Source: Methanomassiliicoccales archaeon
GTDB lineage: Archaea > Thermoplasmatota > Thermoplasmata > Methanomassiliicoccales > UBA472
DNA: 6,266 nt
Reading direction: 5' to 3'
NCBI GenBank assembly: GCA_025457905.1
Contig: JALOTM010000056.1
Span: 1-6,266, forward strand
Every line of letters begins with the position of its first letter. Within the stretch, counting starts at the first letter, position 1. A model generated the notes under the pieces. That model was not told the DNA's origin. It did no database searches and saw only the letters and a list, made by a program, of their open reading frames with translations. This document shows positions 1-4,782 of this stretch, piece after piece. The position numbers and the translations under genes are program-made.

Positions 1-250
1 CCACCTTGGGATAGCCGTACCTCCCCACGAACACCCCGGGAGGACAGGAGCCGGCCAGGTCGAGCGAGTCGATGAGGCGCTTGGTGCTCATGTGGGAGTA
101 GAATTTCACCATGAGGGGGCAGATGGGCTTGCCGCACATGTTCCGAGAGCCCTTGCAGATGGAGCAGGGCGCGCCGCCCTTTCGCTCGGCGAAGACCTCG
201 CGGTCGGCGAAGGCCCTAGCCGGCGTCCCTGGCGTATCCATCCCTCCCAT
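1..250 (-). CDS. nreA: Archaeal DNA repair protein Nre family, N-terminal 83 residues (partial)
   Basis: The gene is cut by the left edge of the window, so only the N-terminus is present. Seen: a four-cysteine finger C29-x2-C32-x6-C39-x4-C44 followed by P45, then a segment ending PPGVFVGRYGYPKV (residues 70-83). This pairing of an N-terminal cysteine finger with a PP(S/G)VFVGR(Y/F)GYPKV block is the hallmark of the archaeal Nre family (DUF650/DUF651), which acts in DNA damage repair and in some species binds the PCNA clamp through a C-terminal motif that would lie outside the window. Start choice: ATG at 250 is used; an in-frame ATG at 241 removes three residues (MGG). Neither has a well-spaced Shine-Dalgarno; a TATA-like element about 26 nt before 250 suggests a leaderless transcript. 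The gene is divergent from the DGC gene. NreA versus NreB cannot be decided from this fragment. Confidence 0.83.
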   Translation of the reverse strand, partial: MGGMDTPGTPARAFADREVFAERKGGAPCSICKGSRNMCGKPICPLMVKFYSHMSTKRLIDSLDLAGSCPPGVFVGRYGYPKV

Positions 251-270
251 GGCCTTTCGTACGTTCCATG

Positions 271-281
271 ACTATTTTACC
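271..281 (-). promoter_or_regulatory. Putative TATA element for nre
   Basis: On the minus strand this reads GGTAAAATAGT, preceded by TTAA, inside an AT-rich island of an otherwise GC-rich segment. Its centre is about 26 nt upstream of the ATG at 250, the usual archaeal distance from TATA box to transcription start. That would place the start of the RNA at or next to the start codon (leaderless). This is inferred from spacing and composition only. Confidence 0.4.
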
Positions 282-431
282 TTAACTGAGGTGGCCCCTT
301 GAGATTTCCGAAAGTGCATAGGCCAGCTCGGACCATACTTCCGATCGGGGCCGGAGATGGACGGTCACCCTCGACCGAAGGGACCGATGGCGGAGCATCG
401 AGTTGCTATTGTAGATTATTGGAGTCCATGG

Positions 432-442
432 TCAAATACATC
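432..442 (+). promoter_or_regulatory. Putative TATA-like element for the DGC-domain gene
   Basis: TCAAATACATC stands in the AT-rich part of the 228-bp region between nre and the DGC gene. With an archaeal spacing of about 25 nt it would start the RNA near 463, leaving a leader of roughly 16 nt that contains the GGAGT ribosome-binding site. An alternative AT-rich stretch, GATTATT at 414-420, would give a longer leader. The rest of 251-478 contains no gene or RNA that I recognise. Confidence 0.28.
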
Positions 443-467
443 TAAGACAAATCCGATCCGCCGCTCA

Positions 468-472
468 GGAGT
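468..472 (+). promoter_or_regulatory. Ribosome-binding site of the DGC-domain gene
   Basis: GGAGT lies six bases before ATG 479, a good Shine-Dalgarno spacing. It decides between ATG 479 and the in-frame ATG 15 nt downstream (residue 6), which would be too far from it. Confidence 0.55.
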
Positions 473-478
473 GGAATC

Positions 479-841
479 ATGGAACCCGAGAAGATGCCTT
501 ATGTCTTCCTTTGCCATGGGGCGGCGAACGTGGGCCAATTGAGCAATGATGCGGCGCGAGAGCTCTTCAACGCAGGGAGGCTCAGGATCGCCTGCGTCGC
601 CGCGGTGGGAGCCCACGACCAGGATTTCATCGCGCCCTTCAGGTCCGGGCGCAGGATCTTCTGCGTCGACGGATGTCCGAAGAGATGCGCCAGCAGGACT
701 TTGGGGGAGGAGAGGGTCCCGATCGTCGCCTCCATGGTGGTGACCGACCTTGGCATCAGGAAGAACCACGACCTCCACCTGCGGCAGCGGGACATCGATC
801 TGGTGAGGGCTGGCATCGAGGACCTGATCACGAAGGAATAG
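479..841 (+). CDS. DGC-domain putative zinc-binding protein
   Basis: A 120-residue protein covering essentially one DGC domain, a small family named after its conserved Asp-Gly-Cys and predicted to bind zinc through conserved cysteines; its biochemical role is not known. Seen in order: LCHGAANVGQ (C12 with the family's CxGaxNVGQ start), a helix with LSNDAAREL, IACVAAVGAH (C39), then FCVDGCPKRCA (C62, D64-G65-C66, C70). The C-terminal 40 residues (I82-E120) form a predicted beta strand and helices with no further cysteine. There is no signal peptide or membrane segment, so it should be cytosolic. ATG 479 is chosen because GGAGT precedes it at good spacing. It ends in TAG only 12 bases before the convergent GNAT gene stop. 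It stands alone on its strand, so the context gives no function. The family call is firm; the function is unknown. Confidence 0.85.
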   Translation: MEPEKMPYVFLCHGAANVGQLSNDAARELFNAGRLRIACVAAVGAHDQDFIAPFRSGRRIFCVDGCPKRCASRTLGEERVPIVASMVVTDLGIRKNHDLHLRQRDIDLVRAGIEDLITKE

Positions 842-853
842 GGCAGCCGGCGC

Positions 854-1801
854 TCATCCCGCCCACGCCGCCATGAGGAACGGTGCCCTCTCCTTGGCCA
901 GGGCGCCCTTGCACATGCGCACGTTGGCGGCGTCCAGGCGGTAGCCCCGGCGCACCAGGTTCCCGTACATCCTCGCCCGATCCCCGGAGAAGCGCACGAA
1001 TATCCTCTTTCGCCCATGAGAGAAGGCCCACGCCTCGCAGGCGCCCATGAGCCTGGCGAACAGGTCCTCCTGGCCATTCACGCCTCGGTCGACCATGAGC
1101 AGGCGCATGGCCACGTGGTCGGCGTCCTGGGGGGGGTAGTAGGAATGGAGGGCCGCCACACCTCTCAGCTTCCCCCTCCCCCTGACAATGAATATCGGAC
1201 CGAGCTCGTTCCCCTTGGACATGGACAGCTCGCCCGAGAAGTCGGCCCCCGCCATGGACCTGGCGCTCAGGGCCCTGGCCTCGGCCAGGGCCGCCTCCAC
1301 TTCCTCAGAGGCGGAGGGCTCCATGGCCCCTTCCTCCATCTCCGCGCTCAGCTCCCTCTCCATGATGACCGAGGTCCCCGACGCCTGATAGCCCCCCCTC
1401 AGATAGAAGTCCACGTTCCTGGTGATGTTGGCCATGGTCTCCAGGCCGATGCTCTGGCAGCCCTTGGCGTGGAGGTACGCCTCGCACTCTCTAAGGAGCG
1501 CTCGCCCCGCTCCCTTCCCCTGCATCCGCGGCACCACCTCGAAGGGCCCGAACCATCCTATCCTGCCCCAGACGTGGCAATAGGCGGTGCCGACCACCTC
1601 GCCGCCGTGCTCGGCCACGAAGCAGCCTTCAGGCTCCTGGCCCAGATAGGACTCGATGATGCGCCGCGGCCGCATGGGGTACTGGATCTTGCGGCCCAGC
1701 TCCCGTGAGGCCAGCTCCGACCAGGCCTCCTGGCCCACCTCCTGCGCCCTCCGGAGGTCGTCGAGGATCATCGTCCGGGTCAGGAAATGGTCGGGGCTCA
1801 T
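854..1801 (-). CDS. Tandem GNAT-domain acetyltransferase-like protein, coupled to larB
   Basis: A 315-residue protein that looks like two GNAT folds in a row. The first (about residues 8-152) has a good acetyl-CoA-binding motif A, R92-M-Q-G95-K-G97-A-G, after the strand PFEVV, and a motif-B-like segment ending FYLRGGY (132-138). After an acidic, Ala/Glu-rich linker (about 152-182) the second half (about 185-315) repeats the GNAT order: strand MRLLMVDRG, helix around EDLFARLMGACEAW, strand KRIFVRF and ARMYGNLVRRGYRL, but has VDRGVNGQED where an R/QxxGxG/A loop is expected. The second domain is therefore probably not a normal acetyl-CoA site. The substrate is unknown: small molecule or protein N-terminus/lysine. 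The start is the ATG inside TGATG that shares one base with the larB stop, which implies translational coupling; the frame stays open upstream only as an antisense-free shadow of larB. It ends in TGA. Certain: GNAT family. Inferred: link to NPN metabolism. Confidence 0.85.
   Translation of the reverse strand: MSPDHFLTRTMILDDLRRAQEVGQEAWSELASRELGRKIQYPMRPRRIIESYLGQEPEGCFVAEHGGEVVGTAYCHVWGRIGWFGPFEVVPRMQGKGAGRALLRECEAYLHAKGCQSIGLETMANITRNVDFYLRGGYQASGTSVIMERELSAEMEEGAMEPSASEEVEAALAEARALSARSMAGADFSGELSMSKGNELGPIFIVRGRGKLRGVAALHSYYPPQDADHVAMRLLMVDRGVNGQEDLFARLMGACEAWAFSHGRKRIFVRFSGDRARMYGNLVRRGYRLDAANVRMCKGALAKERAPFLMAAWAG
1271..1292. repeat. 22-nt near-perfect palindrome inside the GNAT gene
   Basis: GGCCCTGGCC and its exact reverse complement GGCCAGGGCC are separated by only two bases. 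It falls on codons for the ALAEARAL part of the linker between the two GNAT domains. Alternating Ala codons GCC with CTG/GAG/AGG produce such a symmetry easily, so it may be only a codon effect. Confidence 0.6.
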
Positions 1802-2592
1802 CACTTCCGTCCTGCGGGGCGGCCGTTGTCGTGGCAGCGCCGGGCGATCAGCGCGGCCATGGCCCCGGCCCCCACGCCGTTGTCGATGTTGACCACCGCC
1901 AGCCCAGGGGAGCAGGACTGCAGCATGCCCATGAGGGCCGCCTCCCCCTTGGCCCCGTAGCCGTAGCCGACCGAGGTCGGGACGCCGATCACCGGCACGT
2001 CCGTCAGGCCGGAGACCACCGTGGGCAGGGCCCCCTCCATGCCGGCCACCACCACCAGGGCGTCCACGCCCTCGTCCACCATGCGCATGAGCGGGTCCAG
2101 GATGCGGTGGAGCGCCGCCACCCCGACGTCGTAGGCGACCAGCACCTCGCAGCCCATGGCCTCGGCCACGCACCTGGCCTCCTCCGCCACCCCGATGTCC
2201 GAGGACCCTGCGGCCATGACCCCCACCTTGCCGCGCCTGGCTCTTCTCCGGCGCTTGTCCACCAAAATCATGCGCGCCTTCTCGTTGTAGGTGACCTTAG
2301 TGCCCCGCACGGCCTTGCGCACGGCCTCCAGGTGGGCCTCCGACGCCCTTGACACCAGGAGGACCTCCCGGTCGGACATGACCCGGGAGACGATGTCCGC
2401 CACCACCTCGGGGGACTTTGTCTCCCCGAAGACCACCTCGGGTATGCCCCTCCTCGCCTCCCGGCCGTGGTCGAAGACGGTGTGCGTGCTGATGCACTCC
2501 AGGAAGTCCAGCCTCAGCAGCCTCTCGGCCTCGGCCTCGCTCATCTCCCCGGAGCGGTAGCGCTCGAGCACGTCGCGGATGTTCATGCTCAC
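1801..2592 (-). CDS. larB: LarB, pyridinium-3,5-biscarboxylic acid mononucleotide synthase
   Basis: LarB starts nickel-pincer nucleotide synthesis: it carboxylates the pyridinium ring of nicotinic acid adenine dinucleotide with CO2/bicarbonate and releases AMP, giving the biscarboxylic acid mononucleotide that LarE uses. The 263-residue length is typical. Seen: an N-terminal region with FDHGREARRGIPEVVFGETK (40-59), then the PurE-like domain from about 120 with AAGSSDIGVAEEA (127-139), YDVGVAALHR (154-163), VVAGMEGALP (181-190), VPTSVGYGYG (204-213) and VVNIDNGVGAG (233-243). Cys227 in QSCSPG matches the cysteine that forms a covalent adduct with the substrate ring in the characterised enzyme. 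Start: GTG 2592 is preferred over the in-frame ATG 2586 because GAGGAG lies 10 nt before the GTG. It is divergent from larE across 73 bp and overlaps the GNAT gene by one base, so LarB and GNAT are probably one transcript. It ends in TGA. Confidence 0.95.
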   Translation of the reverse strand: MSMNIRDVLERYRSGEMSEAEAERLLRLDFLECISTHTVFDHGREARRGIPEVVFGETKSPEVVADIVSRVMSDREVLLVSRASEAHLEAVRKAVRGTKVTYNEKARMILVDKRRRRARRGKVGVMAAGSSDIGVAEEARCVAEAMGCEVLVAYDVGVAALHRILDPLMRMVDEGVDALVVVAGMEGALPTVVSGLTDVPVIGVPTSVGYGYGAKGEAALMGMLQSCSPGLAVVNIDNGVGAGAMAALIARRCHDNGRPAGRK

Positions 2593-2602
2593 TCGAACAA
2601 GG

Positions 2603-2608
2603 CTCCTC
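2603..2608 (-). promoter_or_regulatory. Ribosome-binding site deciding the larB GTG start
   Basis: On the minus strand GAGGAG lies 10 nt before GTG 2592 and 16 nt before the alternative ATG 2586. The first spacing is at the long end of the normal range and the second is too long, so the GTG start is favoured. Confidence 0.55.
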
Positions 2609-2633
2609 GTATTTCTTGATTTGGCCGGTGGCA

Positions 2634-2643
2634 GGCTTTTCTA
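2634..2643. promoter_or_regulatory. Possible shared TATA-like element between larB and larE
   Basis: GGCTTTTCTA (minus strand TAGAAAAGCC) is one of few AT-rich patches in the 73-bp divergent region. Toward larE its centre is about 27 nt before ATG 2666, which has no Shine-Dalgarno, so that transcript would be leaderless. Toward larB a start 26 nt away would lie near 2612, giving a 20-nt leader that includes GAGGAG. One element could thus serve both directions, or the larB promoter could be the AAGAAATACG stretch nearer the gene. Spacing-based inference only. Confidence 0.3.
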
Positions 2644-2665
2644 GTGGCACGGCCATCTGGCATCC

Positions 2666-3460
2666 ATGGCGGCAGAGGAGAAGCTTGCGTCCCTTCGGCG
2701 CCTCCTGCGCTCGCAGGGGAGGGTGGGCGTGGCCTACTCCGGCGGTCTGGACTCCTCCCTCCTTCTCATGGTGGCGGTGGAGGAGCTGGGACAAGGGGCG
2801 GTGGGGCTCATGGCCGTCTCCCCCGCCTTCCCTGCCAGGGAGAGGCAGGAGGCCATTCGCCGGGCAGAGGGCATGGGCGCCCGCCTGGTGCTGGTCCCCA
2901 CCGACGAGCTGGGCCTGGAGGACTACGCCAGCAACCCCGACGACCGCTGCTACCACTGCAAGTCGCACATAATGAGACGCCTCATGTCCTCGGCGGCCGC
3001 GGAGGGCATCGTGTCCCTGGTGGACGGGATCAATGCCGACGACCTGCACAGCCATCGCCACGGGCTGCGCGCCGCGCAAGAGCTCGGCGTCCGCTCCCCC
3101 CTGGCCGAGGTGGGCCTCGGGAAGGAGGAGATCAGGGCGCTGGCCCGGTCGCTGGGGCTGGGGTCGGCGGACCGGCCGCACTCGGCCTGCCTGGCCTCGA
3201 GGATACCCTATGGCGAGCGCATAACCGAGGAGAAGCTGGGGCAGGTGGAGATGGCGGAGGACCTCCTCCGCGGCCTGGGGGCGGGCCAGCTCCGGGTTAG
3301 GCATCACGGCCAGGTGGCGCGAATAGAGGTCTTGCCCGCGGACTTCCCCCTGGTGCTCGCGCACCGCGAGGAGATCGCCGCCAGGCTGCGCTCCCTGGGC
3401 TTCAGCCACGTCTGCCTGGACCTGGAGGGCTTCCGCTCCGGGAGCCTGGAGAGGGCCTAG
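2666..3460 (+). CDS. larE: LarE, sulfur insertase of nickel-pincer nucleotide synthesis (three-cysteine type)
   Basis: LarE adenylates the two carboxylates of the LarB product and replaces them with thiocarboxylates, making the nickel-ligating P2TMN. The 264-residue length fits the family. Seen: a PP-loop ATP pyrophosphatase motif SGGLDS (25-30) in VGVAYSGGLDSS, a DRCYHCK segment (93-99), LVDGINADD (118-126), RSPLAEVGLGKEEIR (143-157), SACLASRIPYGERI (173-186), and the C-terminal LDLEGFRSGS (251-260). Cys95, Cys98 and Cys175 are all present; LarE proteins with this trio bind a [4Fe-4S] cluster that carries the sulfur catalytically, whereas those with only the last cysteine sacrifice it. ATG 2666 has no Shine-Dalgarno but sits about 27 nt after a TATA-like patch, suggesting a leaderless mRNA. 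It diverges from larB and ends in TAG, overlapping the convergent pmbA stop by four bases. LarC and LarA are not in the window. Confidence 0.95.
   Translation: MAAEEKLASLRRLLRSQGRVGVAYSGGLDSSLLLMVAVEELGQGAVGLMAVSPAFPARERQEAIRRAEGMGARLVLVPTDELGLEDYASNPDDRCYHCKSHIMRRLMSSAAAEGIVSLVDGINADDLHSHRHGLRAAQELGVRSPLAEVGLGKEEIRALARSLGLGSADRPHSACLASRIPYGERITEEKLGQVEMAEDLLRGLGAGQLRVRHHGQVARIEVLPADFPLVLAHREEIAARLRSLGFSHVCLDLEGFRSGSLERA
3457..3460. other. CTAG palindrome holding both the larE and pmbA stop codons
   Basis: The four bases CTAG read TAG on the plus strand (3458-3460, end of larE) and TAG on the minus strand (3459-3457, end of pmbA). The two coding regions therefore overlap by four bases, with no room for a terminator between them. 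Any transcription terminator for either gene must lie inside the other. Confidence 0.93.
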
Positions 3461-4782
3461 CGGGACTTGGTGAAGCGCATGCCCGTCACCAGGGCGGACG
3501 GCGCCAGGGTGGGGGTCTCCACCTCCCACCAGTGCACCCACCTGCGCTCCTTGGTGAGCGCGGACACCGCTCCGAAGATGCGCAGCAGGTTGTCGGAGAT
3601 GCGCAGCTCCTTGATTGGCTTGGAGAGCTGCCCCTTCTCGATCAGGAACATGGCGTCGCGGGGTATGGTGCTGAAGTCGCCGGTGGAGTAGTTCTGGTAC
3701 CTCAGGTACCAGTTGTTGGTGACGTATATTCCCCGGTCCACCGTGGATATCATCTCTTCAAGTCCCTTCTGGCCCTCTCCCACCACCAGGTTGAAGGCGC
3801 GAGGGGCCACCAGCCCGGCGTTGGCCGTGGAGGCCGTTGCCGCACGCGCCGCCGTGGAGCTGTTGTGCAGGTAGGTCCTCAGCACCCCCGCGTCGATTAT
3901 CCGGTTGTTGCGCGAGGGCAGGCCCTCGGCATCGAAGGGCGTGGAGCCGTAGGAGCCTTCCAGAGTGGGGTCGTCGGAGACGCTCAGGATGTCCGCCCCG
4001 ACCTTCTGGCCGATCTTCCCTCCGAGGAAGGAGAGCCCCGCCTCCACCATGAAGGCCGAGGCGCTCCTGCCGATCTGGTTGACGAGGTCGGCGAAGACCA
4101 TGGGCCCGAGGACGGCGTCGTAGGTCCCCGACTCGCCCGCTGCGGGGGAGAGCGACAGCTTGGCCAGGCGGCCGGCCTCCTCCCCGGCCTTGGCCGGGTC
4201 GAACCCCTCCTTGTTCCCGGAGACGCTCATCGAATGGCCCGAGGAATCGCCGCAGAAGGCCCGCAGGGACACCTCCAGGCCGGACTTGTGCATGACCCCG
4301 AAGGCTCCCGCCGAGGTCTGGAGGGTGATCTTGCCGTTGTCGGCGGTGAGCGAGCCGGCGACGCGGTCCGCGCCCTCCCTGACGGCGGAGTCGATGGCCT
4401 GCCGCGCCATGCCCACCAGCTCCTTGGGGGCCGACGCCACGGGACTGGAGTCCAGCAGCCGGGGGTCGTAGGTGAAAGGCCCTTGGGGCAGGGGCGCGTA
4501 GCTGGTCGAGGCCGGTCCCTTTCGTGCGGTCTCGACGACCTTGCGGGCGGCGGCCTCCAGCGACCTCCTGGAAAGGTCGGCGGTGCTGGTGCCGGCGCGC
4601 CGCCCGTGGTCGTTCACGTAGATGCCCACAGTGGTGTCCATGAGCTCGTCCACCACCGTGACCTCGTTGTTGGAGAAGCGGACCATGGAGCCTTGGGCCT
4701 GGGCCACGCTGACCACCGTGTCGCTGACGCCCTGGGCCTTGCACAGGCGCAGCACCAGCTGGCAGATGTCCTCGGCCTTCAT
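3457..4782 (-). CDS. pmbA: PmbA/TldE, non-catalytic subunit of the TldD-PmbA metalloprotease
   Basis: PmbA (TldE) pairs with TldD to form a heterodimeric protease that cleaves unfolded or flexible peptides; in bacteria it matures microcin B17 and degrades the CcdA antitoxin. The natural archaeal substrate is not known. The 441-residue length fits (E. coli PmbA is about 450). Seen: N-terminal domain with VRFSNNEVTVVDE (34-46) and a TTVGIYVNDHGRRAGTST strand region (50-67); C-terminal domain with LGPMVFADLVNQIGRSASAF (225-244), DDPTLEGSYGSTPFDAEG (270-287), TYLHNSSTA (303-311) and GIYVTNNWYLRYQNYSTGDF (351-370). Aligned on LGP, the HExxxH of TldD is replaced by NQIGRS (235-240), as expected for the inactive partner. 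The ATG start overlaps the tldD stop as ATGA (4779-4782), so translation is coupled. Longer upstream readings of this frame are shadows of tldD. It ends in TAG. Confidence 0.93.
   Translation of the reverse strand: MKAEDICQLVLRLCKAQGVSDTVVSVAQAQGSMVRFSNNEVTVVDELMDTTVGIYVNDHGRRAGTSTADLSRRSLEAAARKVVETARKGPASTSYAPLPQGPFTYDPRLLDSSPVASAPKELVGMARQAIDSAVREGADRVAGSLTADNGKITLQTSAGAFGVMHKSGLEVSLRAFCGDSSGHSMSVSGNKEGFDPAKAGEEAGRLAKLSLSPAAGESGTYDAVLGPMVFADLVNQIGRSASAFMVEAGLSFLGGKIGQKVGADILSVSDDPTLEGSYGSTPFDAEGLPSRNNRIIDAGVLRTYLHNSSTAARAATASTANAGLVAPRAFNLVVGEGQKGLEEMISTVDRGIYVTNNWYLRYQNYSTGDFSTIPRDAMFLIEKGQLSKPIKELRISDNLLRIFGAVSALTKERRWVHWWEVETPTLAPSALVTGMRFTKSR
3694..3712. repeat. Perfect 8-bp stem, 3-base loop inside pmbA
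   Basis: CTGGTACC, loop TCA, GGTACCAG. It coincides with codons for WYLRYQ (358-363) in a conserved PmbA block, so the symmetry may simply reflect the protein sequence. No T-tract follows on either strand, so it is not called a terminator. Confidence 0.6.

Noticed and set aside
357..542. 61-codon plus-strand frame spanning the nre/DGC intergenic region
   Set aside because: It overlaps the DGC start in another frame, has no ribosome-binding site, and shows no homology that I recognise.
842..853. Terminator between the convergent DGC and GNAT genes
   Set aside because: The gap is 12 bases, with neither a stem-loop nor a T-tract.
416..1077. Minus-strand frames opposite the DGC gene (416-778 and 499-1077)
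   Set aside because: They have no recognisable motif, while the plus strand shows CxGAANVGQ and VDGCPKRC with a proper ribosome-binding site.
1802..2173. Upstream extension of the GNAT frame by 124 codons
   Set aside because: This part overlaps larB in another frame and is Gly/Arg/His-rich without structure. The ATG in the TGATG overlap starts just before the recognisable GNAT fold.
2297..3541. 414-codon open frame on the minus strand across larE and the larB promoter
   Set aside because: It is antisense to LarE with its PP-loop and CYHC motifs, runs out of frame through the larB start, and has a Gly/Arg/Pro/His-rich composition typical of shadow frames.
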